From Craterostigma plantagineum (Eukaryota > Streptophyta > Magnoliopsida > Lamiales > Linderniaceae): a stretch of DNA of 64,000 nt. Where the stretch lies: NCBI GenBank assembly GCA_027422505.1, contig JAPQWV010001116.1, positions 59,001-123,000 of the forward strand, in the 5' to 3' direction. The notes beneath the pieces were generated by a model. The model was given only the letters and a program-made list of their open reading frames with translations. It made no database searches and was not told the origin of the DNA. Shown one piece after another: positions 45,704 to 55,979 of this stretch. Both the position numbers and the translations under genes were made by a program. The first letter of the stretch is position 1, and every line of letters begins with the position of its first letter.

Positions 45704-48286
45704 CTACCAAGCAACCCTCCACAAGCGTCGAATGGCTGCCCGCTGTAAGGCATATCTAGCAGGCGTAGTGGATATTCGAATCATGACTAGATCAATAACA
45801 CGACTCACCAATCGCTCAGGAGTCGTGCTGATGCCCTCTCTCCATCGCGTATTACGCTCCTGCCAAATGTGGTAGACGAATGAAGCCAAAATATGTCTGT
45901 TTGCAGCCTGGAGAAGATGCTTCCCACGCCACCTCCTCGACGCCCAAAGAATCCCCATATGCCAGTCATTATAGGGCAGCGCCCACCGCAACTGTAACCT
46001 CAGAATCCTGCTACACCTGCGTGAGAATGGGCAATCAGAAAAGATGTGTTGCATCGTCTCACTCTGTAGCATATCACAAAGGCCACAAGCATTCGTGCCC
46101 GCCCGCTGAGCTACCCATGGCTTGTCCCTCGTAGAAAGTCGGTCATGAAGTCCCAACCAAAGGATGAACTCATGTCGCGGCACCCTCAAACAACCACCAA
46201 AGAGAGAAGCCCAAGTAACCGTTGGTCTTTTGTATCGAATCGCCTCCCTGAATGAGCTAACCGTAGGTCGCCCATCCAAAGTCCCCTTCCATCGAACCTC
46301 ATCAACATGTCCCAAGTGAAGTGGCGGTAATAACTGATTGATCTCCATATACTCCACCGTCGATCGTCGTGGCCAGTTCCACCCCTCGTGATCAATAACT
46401 GCACTCAACCGGACATCCGAGGGAAGACCCATCGCAATAGGTCCTCTGGGAAATCGATCCAACAACGAGGGTTGCACCAGCCATGGATCCTTCCATAACC
46501 ACGTACGTGAGCCATCCCCGATCCTAAAGGTGATCATCGGCCAAATAACCTGCCTCAGCTGTAGAATCTTCCTCCAACTCCAGGAATCATTAGCCGAAGC
46601 CGATATATTCCAAATCGATCGAGAGCGTAAGCGCGTCCTATAAAGCCATTCCACCCATATCGAATCCGGAGGCCGAGTAATCACATTCCACAGCTGCCTA
46701 AACAATAGTGCCCTATTATCAGCCTCAATAGATCGTATACCAAGTCCTCCTTCAGCCACAGGCAAGCAGATATCAGACCATGCTACCTTACCTGAGGGTC
46801 CCCCCCAAAGGAATCGTCTAAAACGCATCTCCAGATCCCTCACGACGCGTTTCGGCAACAAGAAAACACCAGACCAATAAGCATGCAATGCTTGAAGAAT
46901 GGACTTAATAAGCTGAACCCTCCCAGCATATGAAAGTGAACGATTCATCCAGGCACCAATCCTCTGATCCACTTTCCGAATCAAAGGGTCACAATCTGAA
47001 ATAGAAAGGCGCGAGGTAAGCAGGGGCACTCCCAGATAACGAACCGGTAAACGACCCAATCTGAATCCCGTAATGTCCTTCAGCTGCTCTGTCAAGGGCT
47101 CCGCCCGACGTGATAAGAACATCTCACTCTTGTCAGGATTTGGATGTAGTCCTGATAGAGTAGAGAACTTCTGCAAAGCCGTCTGTAAAACTCCCACGGA
47201 AACATCATCCGCATGACAAAAAAGAAGAAGGTCGTCGGCAAAGGTGAGCATCACCAATGAGGAGCTCTCACACCTCCAGTGATAACGGAAGCGTGATTCC
47301 TCATGGATGGCAGCTATCAGAAACCCATGAAGAATCTCCATAACTAAAGTAAAAAGATAAGGCGATATCGGATCACCTTGTCGTAGGCCTCTCTTCCCAG
47401 CGAAAAACCCCACCGAACGTCCATTGAGGTTAATAGAAAAAGTCGTAGTCGTAAGACAAGACCTAATCCACCCAATGAAAGTTGGATGAAAACCCATCGC
47501 CTCCAAAGTGGCTAGAACAAAGCTCCACTCCACTTTATCATATGCCTTGGCTAAGTCTACCTTGAACATCGCACGGGGTGGACGACCCTTGCTAGAGTAA
47601 CCGCGACACAACTCCTGCGCCAACAGGACATTATCACTGATCCGCCTGCCGGGTATGAATGCTGTCTGCGATCCATGGACCAACCCTTTCAATGACCCCT
47701 TTAACCTGTTCGCCAAGATCTTCGAGATAATCTTGTAGAGGACATTGCAGCATGAAATAGGTCGAAAGTCTCCCAGGTCCCTCGAAACATCGCCTTTAGG
47801 AATAAGCGTAATGATAGTGTTATTCAACCCCCTAAGTAATCGTCCAGTAGCAAAAAAATCTTGCGTCGCCCCAATCACATCCGTCCCCACAATTTCCCAT
47901 GCAGCCTTGAAGAAGGCTGCTGTGTACCCATCTGGACTAGGTGCTTTCTCGTCCCCCATCGAGAATAACGCCTGCTTCATCTCAGCCGGCGTAATCGGTC
48001 GAACCATATCCGCAGCATCAGCAGGGGAAAGGGTGTGTGTTACTCCTTCCCTGACCTCCTCCACCAAGACCGTATCCTCTCTCGCCGAATGTCCTAATAG
48101 GCCCTTATAAAATCCAGTAAGTTCCTGTTCCACCAATACCTCATCGTCAATGCGATTCCCGTTTCCGTCGTCAATAGAGAAAATGCGGTTAGCCGATCGT
48201 CGCATGGCAATCCTCCGAAAGAAATAAGAATTGCACTGGTCGCCATCCTTAAGCCAAGCAATCTTTGCCCTCTGCGATAAGGCCAC
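45704..48286 (-). CDS. LINE ORF2, reverse transcriptase and zinc-finger C-terminal part
   Basis: 860 codons from the first ATG after the frame break. The native frame opens about 145 bp earlier. RT blocks in order: FRPISCCNVLYKIISKILANR, AFIPGRRISDNVLL, KVDLAKAYDKVEW, GLRQGDPISPYLF and the catalytic FADDLLLF. The C-terminal zf-RVT segment (FGGCLRVPRHEFILWLGLHDRLSTRDK ... CGLCDMLQSETMQHIFSDCPF) is complete. All catalytic residues are present, so a single base separates this copy from a full ORF2. Confidence 0.94.
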   Translation of the reverse strand: MALSQRAKIAWLKDGDQCNSYFFRRIAMRRSANRIFSIDDGNGNRIDDEVLVEQELTGFYKGLLGHSAREDTVLVEEVREGVTHTLSPADAADMVRPITPAEMKQALFSMGDEKAPSPDGYTAAFFKAAWEIVGTDVIGATQDFFATGRLLRGLNNTIITLIPKGDVSRDLGDFRPISCCNVLYKIISKILANRLKGSLKGLVHGSQTAFIPGRRISDNVLLAQELCRGYSSKGRPPRAMFKVDLAKAYDKVEWSFVLATLEAMGFHPTFIGWIRSCLTTTTFSINLNGRSVGFFAGKRGLRQGDPISPYLFTLVMEILHGFLIAAIHEESRFRYHWRCESSSLVMLTFADDLLLFCHADDVSVGVLQTALQKFSTLSGLHPNPDKSEMFLSRRAEPLTEQLKDITGFRLGRLPVRYLGVPLLTSRLSISDCDPLIRKVDQRIGAWMNRSLSYAGRVQLIKSILQALHAYWSGVFLLPKRVVRDLEMRFRRFLWGGPSGKVAWSDICLPVAEGGLGIRSIEADNRALLFRQLWNVITRPPDSIWVEWLYRTRLRSRSIWNISASANDSWSWRKILQLRQVIWPMITFRIGDGSRTWLWKDPWLVQPSLLDRFPRGPIAMGLPSDVRLSAVIDHEGWNWPRRSTVEYMEINQLLPPLHLGHVDEVRWKGTLDGRPTVSSFREAIRYKRPTVTWASLFGGCLRVPRHEFILWLGLHDRLSTRDKPWVAQRAGTNACGLCDMLQSETMQHIFSDCPFSRRCSRILRLQLRWALPYNDWHMGILWASRRWRGKHLLQAANRHILASFVYHIWQERNTRWREGISTTPERLVSRVIDLVMIRISTTPARYALQRAAIRRLWRVAW

Positions 48287-48401
48287 ATGCTCGATCTCTA
48301 CTGCCCTCGAGTAAAGCGACCTGCAAATTCGCTCAAACGTATGAAAACCCTCCTCCAGCGGATAACGGGCCGAAAAAACCTGTGATAGATCAAGGAATCG
48401 C

Positions 48402-49319
48402 CTAGCTTCCGCTACGTTCTCTGAGAGGTTCCCCTTTCGCGCGCCTCATTTGCTGAAAGATCGGCCTAAGCATCTTCAAGCGGCTTACCAATCCAAACAT
48501 GGGAAAACCTGTAATAGGCTTACACCAAGCGCGGTGCACCACCTCCAAGAAATTCGGCTCCTTGGTCAGAAAGTTTTCGAATCGAAAGCTCTTTCCATGA
48601 CCAGTAGTGTGCACCGATCCCAATAAAAGTGGTGAATGATCGGAAGTAGCCGGTGGCTCGCAACGATAGATAGATTCAGGAAATCGGGCAAACCACTGCG
48701 GGTTTCCTAACACCAGGTCTAGCCTACGCCATACTCCCGCTGCACCTCGCTGTTGATTATACCACGTAAAAGCATGACCTGTGTAAGGCAGTGTGGTAAG
48801 ATCATATCTCGTCAAACAGTCCCGAAATTCCGACATATCCAGCCGATTTGGCATCCCTCCTCTCCCTTCTTCCTCATGCAGGATGACATTGAAATCTCCT
48901 AGCACTAACCATGCATCGTCTGCCCTACTCTCTGAGTAACTCACCAAGTCCTCCCAAAGGGAACCCCTTTCTTCCCGCCTATTTCTACCATAAACAAATG
49001 AGATAAACATGGTTTCTCTAGTAGCCATCGTACTAACCCGACAATGGACAGCCTGATCAGAAAAAGCCATCACCGAAACAGACAAATAACTCGAATCCCA
49101 ACCAACCCAAACCCTAGTACCCGGCCCCGCATCGTAATCAAAAAACCAGCTCCAACTCGATCTAATCTCATCCGAAATACGTGCTGCATTACTCACAGAC
49201 ACACGAGTCTCAAAAAGGCCCATCAGACGCAACCCTCCTTGCGCAATTAGATCCCCCACCGCCTTCCTGTGGTCTTGCTTGTTAAGACCACGCACGTTCC
49301 AAGCGCCGATACCTATCAT
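48402..49319 (-). CDS. LINE ORF2, endonuclease part
   Basis: 305 codons starting MIGIGAWNVRGLNK. This is an APE-type endonuclease that nicks target DNA. Visible active-site blocks are AWNVRGLN, LFETRV (catalytic Glu), VLGDFNVIL and the SDHSPLLL end. The frame stops prematurely after GEPLRERSGS. An extra base in a G run at about 48431-48434 (plus-strand CCCC) shifts it out of the RT frame, which continues as GNLSENVAEARRFLDLSQ. Confidence 0.93.
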   Translation of the reverse strand: MIGIGAWNVRGLNKQDHRKAVGDLIAQGGLRLMGLFETRVSVSNAARISDEIRSSWSWFFDYDAGPGTRVWVGWDSSYLSVSVMAFSDQAVHCRVSTMATRETMFISFVYGRNRREERGSLWEDLVSYSESRADDAWLVLGDFNVILHEEEGRGGMPNRLDMSEFRDCLTRYDLTTLPYTGHAFTWYNQQRGAAGVWRRLDLVLGNPQWFARFPESIYRCEPPATSDHSPLLLGSVHTTGHGKSFRFENFLTKEPNFLEVVHRAWCKPITGFPMFGLVSRLKMLRPIFQQMRRAKGEPLRERSGS

Positions 49320-50974
49320 TGGACAACCCCCTCTCGGGCTGCGTATGAATTAGGGCCCGTAGCGTAGTTCACCGAGTCATTATTATTCTCTCCCGCATAC
49401 ACACCGCCAGACGAGACCTGAATGTCCTCTACACACGTCGGAACCAAATTCGTCTTTCTGTTGGCACCCACTTGTCGCCACTCCTTATGTCCCTTCTGTT
49501 TGCGATTACTTTGGATCGAGCGAACTTCCTCACAAATACGATCTTTCGTATTATGCCCCAATGCCTTGTTAGAGTGCTCTCGTCGCAGCGGTCCTAATCG
49601 ATCCCATACGTGGCGATTTGGCTTAGGAATTTGTTTCGGACAACCCGCTTCCCCATGCATGAAAGAGTTACAATGTCCGCATTTAGACGGTCGCCACTCA
49701 TATTCGACCCTCACTGGGATAATCCCCGAACTCCCTCCCCCTTCCATAGGCATCTTAATATTCACCGTCTCAAGAAAAGGCGTCGTAAGAGACTTCATCA
49801 CACAAACACGTGCAAAGTCAATCCTATCCCCTCTCATCGTAACACCATCAGCACATAAAGGGCGACCTAACCCACTAGCAATGATTCCTAGTCCTGGTTG
49901 AGTCCAAAACTCGCTCGGCACATTCCAAAGTTTGACCCACATTGGGACCTCAACAATCTCTCGCCTTGCAAACGACATTCCGGGTCTCCAAACTTCTAAG
50001 AATAATGGCTGCCCACTCAAAGACCAAGGCCCTCCTTCGAGAACCTCATTCATCGCCATATCTGAATCAAATCGGAACTTAAAAAAACCATTCGAAGTCG
50101 CCTTTACCTCAACAAGACCACGCCATCGCGAGCGGAAGAAACGTTCCACGGAGGGGAAGTAAGGTTTTCGCCCCAGAAAGAAACCCACCAAAGTAAAATC
50201 CCACCGCGCAAAGCCCTTTTTAGCCACTTCCCAAGAAGGTGCAACCTCAACCTCCCCATCTACAATCACTGGCGGCGTATAATCCAGTCTAACCCTATCC
50301 GTCTTCTTGCAGCCATTAGATGGTTGAGTTTCCACTCGTTCTCGTTTGAGCACCGAAGCGAAAGAAACTTGCGGTCGGATCATTGGATTTCGCACGGGAT
50401 CCACCTTCCCACTATCCGCCAACATCCCCCTATCTTCAGCTTTGGTAGAATTCAGCATTTCCGCATTAAGCCCCTTCTCGAACTGGTGCAACCCGTTGCC
50501 AAACACCGTAGGCCCGTTCCCCGAAGCCCTAGGCCCAACCTTCCGAGATTCCACATTCTCACCCGACGTCGTTGTCCCGGCCTTCATCACTGAATCAGTC
50601 CCCGATGAATCGACTGTCATCGTTATCAACATGATAGGATCCGGTCCTTCTTTTCTCGCGTTGTCCGTGATAATATCAATCGCCGATCTCGACCCCATGG
50701 CCGCTACCCCCGTCTTCATGTTCGTTGCATCCGATCCATTCAAAACATTCGCAAGAAGCGTCGAACCCGCTCCCAGAGTGGGATGCCCCGATTCCATCAA
50801 TGTCGTATTTTGTTTCGTCGACCCCAAGCCGTGTATCTTTTCCATGACGGTTCTTAGGTCGTCAAACGATTTTCCAAAATCCGGAAATTTTTTAGGCATC
50901 CCATCCAGCCCATCAACAATCGTCGTAGTGGACGATGACATCGTCGATCCACACATCGACGACGTAGTAGCCAT
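49316..50974 (-). CDS. LINE ORF1 (DUF4283 and CCHC knuckle, RNA-binding)
   Basis: 552 codons, uninterrupted. The N-terminal third is low-complexity Ser/Thr/Gly. Residues ~240-420 form the DUF4283-type domain of plant LINE ORF1 (WDFTLVGFFLGRKPYFPSVE, FFKFRFDSDMAMNEVLEGGPW, VPMWVKLWNVP). A zinc knuckle follows (CGHCNSFMHGEAGC). The protein coats LINE RNA and accompanies it back to the nucleus. Its stop overlaps the ORF2 start as ATGA (49316-49319), which suggests translation of ORF2 by termination-reinitiation. Confidence 0.92.
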   Translation of the reverse strand: MATTSSMCGSTMSSSTTTIVDGLDGMPKKFPDFGKSFDDLRTVMEKIHGLGSTKQNTTLMESGHPTLGAGSTLLANVLNGSDATNMKTGVAAMGSRSAIDIITDNARKEGPDPIMLITMTVDSSGTDSVMKAGTTTSGENVESRKVGPRASGNGPTVFGNGLHQFEKGLNAEMLNSTKAEDRGMLADSGKVDPVRNPMIRPQVSFASVLKRERVETQPSNGCKKTDRVRLDYTPPVIVDGEVEVAPSWEVAKKGFARWDFTLVGFFLGRKPYFPSVERFFRSRWRGLVEVKATSNGFFKFRFDSDMAMNEVLEGGPWSLSGQPLFLEVWRPGMSFARREIVEVPMWVKLWNVPSEFWTQPGLGIIASGLGRPLCADGVTMRGDRIDFARVCVMKSLTTPFLETVNIKMPMEGGGSSGIIPVRVEYEWRPSKCGHCNSFMHGEAGCPKQIPKPNRHVWDRLGPLRREHSNKALGHNTKDRICEEVRSIQSNRKQKGHKEWRQVGANRKTNLVPTCVEDIQVSSGGVYAGENNNDSVNYATGPNSYAAREGVVQ

Positions 50975-51616
50975 AAAAAATCACAAATCACCGAATAAAT
51001 AACACCTAGGAATCAAGAACCAACCCGTCCCCCGCCGTCTGTTCCCGGCGGCGGAAGGCCAACGAACTCCGCTAGAGAGGTGTCAAATTAGCATAGGTGA
51101 ATATGATGTGAGGATTGCGTTAGAGTTGGTGAGCGACAAAGGTGGATGAGTAAAGAAGGGATATGAGAGGAGGGAGGCTTCCGGGCGGTGGTGGTGGAGG
51201 TGCTGGCCGCCGGTGGTGGCTGGAGATATGAGGGAGGGTGTGGCCAGTGGTGTGGGGGTTAGGGAGGAGGGAGATGGGTAGGGGTGCGATGAGTGGGCGG
51301 CGGGAAATGAGAGCTCGACGGAGGTGGATGATGGCGCCGACGACGACGGAAATCTGCAGGTGTTGGATCTGGGGCGCCGTGGGTCTTTGGGCTGCGACGA
51401 CGGGAAACAGCGTGGCCCGCACCCACCGGCCGACCTAGTGGTGGCCGGAGACGGCGGTGGGGACCAGATGAGGGAGGAGAGAGCTAACTGCGGCTGGTTT
51501 CGTTTATGTAGGGTTTATTTATTTTTATTTTTGTTTTGATTTTTTTTTTTAATTCGCTAGAGAGAAGGAGGAGAGAAATCGCCTAGAGAGATTCATAAAT
51601 TATTAAAGAAAGCACC
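50975..51616 (-). promoter_or_regulatory. LINE 5' UTR / internal promoter region
   Basis: GC-rich 640-bp leader ahead of ORF1. L1 elements carry their pol II promoter inside this region. I see no TATA box. A T/A run at about 51538-51552 (plus strand) lies near its start. Open frames here are chance frames in GC-rich sequence. Confidence 0.55.
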
Positions 51617-51631
51617 AACGACCCTTCAGTT

Positions 51632-52915
51632 AGCTACAAGTAAATGAACCCTTCAACTATCTATCACATATATATGATCATATAATATACAGGACATGTA
51701 GGTGCATTAGAATTTAGATTGTATGAAAAGAATCCTATCCGATTAAATCAAAATAGTTTTGCTTGCAATCTTACTAGGAAAGTTAAAGGAACATCAATTC
51801 AAAAACATATTTTCAGATTTTTTATTTCATATATCTTTTTGCCTGTGAGGAGGAAAGGAAAGTCAATCCAATTTTGTAACTTCTTTTTTATTTTATTCCA
51901 ATTTTAATGGATGTATTATTTCTTCATAAGAAAGTAAGGTTAAAGGGTGTCTAAGTTTGTGATGTTTAAGGACTCCAAAAGTCATTTACAAACTGGATAA
52001 GCACACACATTTATATGGTGAAAAAGAGCGACTTAAATCACATCATTACACGAATGTTGTGGGACTTGGATAAAACTTTAAAAACTCAACAAATTGAAAG
52101 TAAAGATTAAATCGAATCAAGATAATTTTATTACATGAATATTGTTGGACCACAAACTCGAATACCTTACGAGTTATAAACGTAATAAACATTAGTTAGT
52201 GGAAGCATATAATAATATTGCAAAATTCAAATAAGATACCACAAATTATCTCGTGATTAATTAAATTCTAATATCAATCAAGAACTCAAATTTTACATTT
52301 CAATTTAATCTTATTCAAATAGGGCGTTCATGCGAGGCTGGACCCGACTAACAAACCCTTACCTAATAGAGTTTAACAATGCATGTGCTCTAAGCTAAAA
52401 TTATTATAGACATAATAAAGGCTTTAAAGCCATAATAGTGATTGTAGTATATGACATATATATTGATTTTCCTACAATAAAACATAGTTCTCTTACGTAT
52501 GCATTAACCTAACAGATCTACCGTCCATCCTATAAACATTATACAGCAACCCATTAATCACAGCCCTTAATTGGTTGTACTGTCACGTAATAATATAGTA
52601 ATATTGAAGAGTGAGTATTCATAGGCTATTTAGATCGTGTAAACTCATAAAATATAAGCAATCTTTTATTTTACATTTACGCTTACATCAAGCATGGACC
52701 TTTCACAACCCCTAGTTGACTTAAAAATAGTTATTTTAAATAGATAATCAATGTGCATCTAAGTATTAGTTGCTCCCACCTGATTTTCTGGCAGTGTTGA
52801 TATCATCATTTTATTTCGTGCTGTATTTTTTTTCTAAATTAATTAGCTTGATATTCATCAAACTTCCTAACTTCTATTGCAATTTATAACTCTAAATTTG
52901 CATTTAACTTCCTCT
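51632..52915. other. AT-rich spacer between LINE and hAT element
   Basis: No gene, no paired terminal repeats and no family resemblance found. Confidence 0.5.
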
Positions 52916-52923
52916 ATAATAGC

Positions 52924-55432
52924 CAATGTTGTAAAATGCGGCCTAGGCGGCCGCCTAGGCGCCGCCTAGGCGCTAGGCGCCGGCCACCGAGGCGAATAGT
53001 GGTAAATCGCCTGTAAAAATCGTTCTGGCCATTAATCGGCGCCTGGACCGCCTAATCGGCGTACAGACCGAGTTTTGGGCCGATTAATCGGCCCATATAA
53101 AAAAAAAATTCAAATGAAAAAAGAAGCTTAAAAGGCCCATTTAAGAAACAAAATTAATAAAGAAAATGAGATATCAACGTTCAAACGAGAAGAATTTCAG
53201 AAAAGAACAGATTTACCCTAAACTAAACTGCCGCATCCTTTCTCCAAACGCACCAGGCACCAGCTCCTTCCTCCACTCCTCGTCCGCCACCTGCCGCATC
53301 GTGCCACCACCTGCCTCATCGAGCCGCCACCGTCCCTTGTTGTCGGCCGTAACACAGCTCCTAAGGTAAGATCTAACATTCCCAATTCATGGTAGTGAAT
53401 GTCGAGCTGTTGTGCTATGGAGGGACAAAATTGTGGGCTCAATTTATGCATTTATGGCTATGGGTATTAACTATTTAGTGTACATTGGATGTTACGGTTG
53501 ATTTATATTAAATTATCTCTTTGCCACAGCCCTCATTTCATACATGGCAGCCTCAAGTGGTGCTTCTCAAAGTGTTTCTCAACCATCTAGTGTTCCGTCT
53601 ATTCTAAAACGGAAATCAAACGATGTTGGATGGGATTATGGCATGCTAGTAGATGCAAAGAACATGGACAAAGTAAAATGCCTCAAATGTGGTAAGGTGA
53701 TTAGTGGAGGAGTTTACATAATCAAGGAACACATAGCATTGATCAAGCGAAGACATTGACTATTTTTCTTTATGCACACCACAAAGTCTTAGCGATGATG
53801 AGAGTACATACAAAAAAGAAGGACATTGTGAGGCCGGGGGTGACACGATTTGCTTCAGCATTTCTTACTCTACAAAGTTTGATGGAAAAAAATCTGAGTT
53901 GAAGATGATGTTTGGAAGTTCTGAGTGGGAAGAATGTAAATTTTCAAAGACCGGGAAAGGAAAGGAGGCTTACACAACAGTCATGAGTTTGGGTTTTTGG
54001 AATGGTGTGACGTCTTGCCTACAAGTGTTCACGCCTTTAATCAAAGTACTTCGGATTGTTGATTCTGATAGAAAACCATCCATGGGCTTTTTATACGGTG
54101 AGCTTATTCGGGCAAAGGAAGAGATCAAGGTTTCTCAAAATAACATTTTGAGCAATTATGAGTCAATCATTGAAGTTATCGATCAGAAAATGAAAGGAAG
54201 ACTTGATTGTCCTTTGCATTTGATGGCTTATTTGTTGAATCCATACTATCATTACAAGGATCCTCTCATTCAATTCAAAAATGAGGTCTCGATGGGTGTG
54301 ATGGATTGCATGGATGTTTTATTTCCTGGAGATGATGTTATGCAAAATAAGATTTTGTTGGATGAGCTTCCTATCTACAAAGAGAAAAGTTCAATTTTTG
54401 GAAGGTCAAATGTAGCATCTAGATGCCTCTCTAACGACAACAACTTTGATCCAGGTACATTCTTGACATTATTTTTTTTATTTGTACAATAAAATTTTTT
54501 TGTAGTGATGGTACTTTTGTTTTGTTTTATTTATGTAGTAACTTGGTGGTCGACTTTTGGTTCAATAACTCCAAACCTTCGAAGTTTGGCTATGAGAATC
54601 CTCTCATTGACAACTAGTTCATCCGGTTGCGAAAGAAACTGGAGTGCCTTTGAAGGGGTTAGTGTACTTATCACAATTAATAATGTTATATTACTTGATA
54701 CTTTTTATACTATTTTGTAACTTGTTTAATGTTTTGAAGGTTCATACCAAGAAGAGGAATAGGCTTAATGCAACTCTACTCAATAACCTTGTATTTATCC
54801 AATTTAATGCAAGGTTGTTGAGTACACAAAAAGAGAAAAAGATAAAAGTGATGTTGATGTGTTATCATCCTATGATGCATCTACCGCACAAGAATGGATT
54901 GTCAATGGAATTGATGAAATTAGTGATGATGATGTGGCAGAGGATGGACATGAAGAGGTAGATGAGTTTAGAAGTGTGAAGTATCGAACAATAAGGGAAT
55001 TGTATGATGACGATTTCGAATCTGAAGATGAGGAGGTGAACGAGGATTAAGTGGGAGGTACGTAAAAATAATCTATATCATTGTTGTTTCTTGACATCGA
55101 TTAATTGTTTCGCTATTTCTCTGTGTAAATTGCAGGGGAAATGTCGGTTGGACTACTAAAGGTGTTCCTCGTGGATGAAATCGATATTATTTCGTGATAT
55201 TTTGACTTCTTTTGGTTTAAATGGCAAAATCTTGTTTTTGTTGTTGTATTGAAGTATTTTGAGCAACATTGATGTTGTATTGTTTTGAAGTGTTGAATGT
55301 TTTGATATATTGATGGAAAAATAGGCGAACCGTATAATTTCCGCCTAGAAACCGCCTAGGCCCCGCCTAGACGGCCTAGGCGCTAGGCCCCCTCGGGCGC
55401 CTAGATAGCGCCTAGCGCTTTTTACAACCTTG
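52924..55432 (+). mobile_element. hAT transposon with transposase remains
   Basis: Ends CAATGTTGTAAAATGCG and, reversed, CAAGGTTGTAAAAAGCG form clear inverted repeats. The 8-bp duplication ATAATAGC is perfect (52916-52923 and 55433-55440). Both subterminal regions are packed with GCCTAGGCG-type motifs, including a perfect 20-bp palindrome at 52941-52960. The interior encodes a BED finger, part of the catalytic domain and a hAT dimerisation domain, but with a central deletion. Confidence 0.92.
53544..55050 (+). pseudogene. hAT transposase (BED finger, DUF659-region remnant, dimerisation domain)
   Basis: 53544-53759 encodes MAASSGASQS... and a BED-type finger beginning VKCLKCGKVISGGVYIIKEH. 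It then runs into a deletion. 53780-54455 encodes the later catalytic-domain region (RFASAFLTLQSLMEK, SGFWNG-like SLGFWNGVTS, LRIVDSDRKPSMGFLYGEL, LNPYYHY). An apparent GT-AG intron (about 54454-54538) joins DP to VTWWSTFG. The dimerisation segment continues NLRSLAMRILSLTTSSSGCERNWS, then HTKKRNRL and an acidic tail. Stops between segments and the missing middle part make it inactive. Confidence 0.85.
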
Positions 55433-55702
55433 ATAATAGCACGTGCTTAGTCACTAGCATATATGAAAGCTAATCTACATAAAGACGAGACAAGACTTAT
55501 TAAAATGATATAATAATTATGGACTTACACCGAAGTTAATCTGAGCCTCAAATCCCTATTCAATAAAATTTAATAATCAAGCACAACAAAAAGGAGAGGC
55601 CAAAATCCAACCAAACCGACATATTGCGTAACGACGGGGCCATTTTTTTCTTGATGAATCATTTAACCCCAAAATTTTTTTACGATATTAAATAGTGCAA
55701 TC

Positions 55703-55939
55703 TCTTGGCCTTAGCATCCAAGACCAAGAAAAATACTATTTTTATTTATGATGATCGAACAGTGATTGAGTGGAGAGGAGGGTTGCGGCAGTTTTTTTTT
55801 CAGCTCTCCTCCATTTTTTCATTTCAGCAAATAAGTTTTAATACAAACCCTTAACATAAATGTGGGCCTAAGACAAAACAAACCAAAAACCTAAAAGCCC
55901 ATTCTAACATTTCCCATAAATAAAACATTAATTTCAACA
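55703..55939 (-). repeat. 3' LTR of copia copy 2
   Basis: 237 bp. It begins TCTTGGCC instead of TGTTGGCC and ends TTTCAACA. Confidence 0.9.
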
Positions 55940-55979
55940 CTCCCTCTTAATGTTTTAAACCTTCATACCTAATAATTCT

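Larger units (their letters stand above)
45562..51616 (-). mobile_element. Full-length L1-type LINE
   Basis: 6.05 kb between 15-bp duplications AACGACCCTTCAGTT (45547-45561 and 51617-51631). On the minus strand: 5' UTR (51616-50975), ORF1, ORF2, short 3' UTR and an A tail (the T run from about 45560 to 45572). An intact long duplication plus an A tail is the mark of target-primed reverse transcription. The 5' end looks complete. One frame break splits ORF2. Confidence 0.94.

Noticed and set aside
45880..48110. Plus-strand open frames opposite the LINE
   Set aside because: They are antisense shadows of the GC-rich LINE ORF2 and have no family resemblance.
50975..51440. Open frames in the LINE leader
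   Set aside because: Low-complexity GC-rich chance frames on both strands, lying within the 5' UTR.
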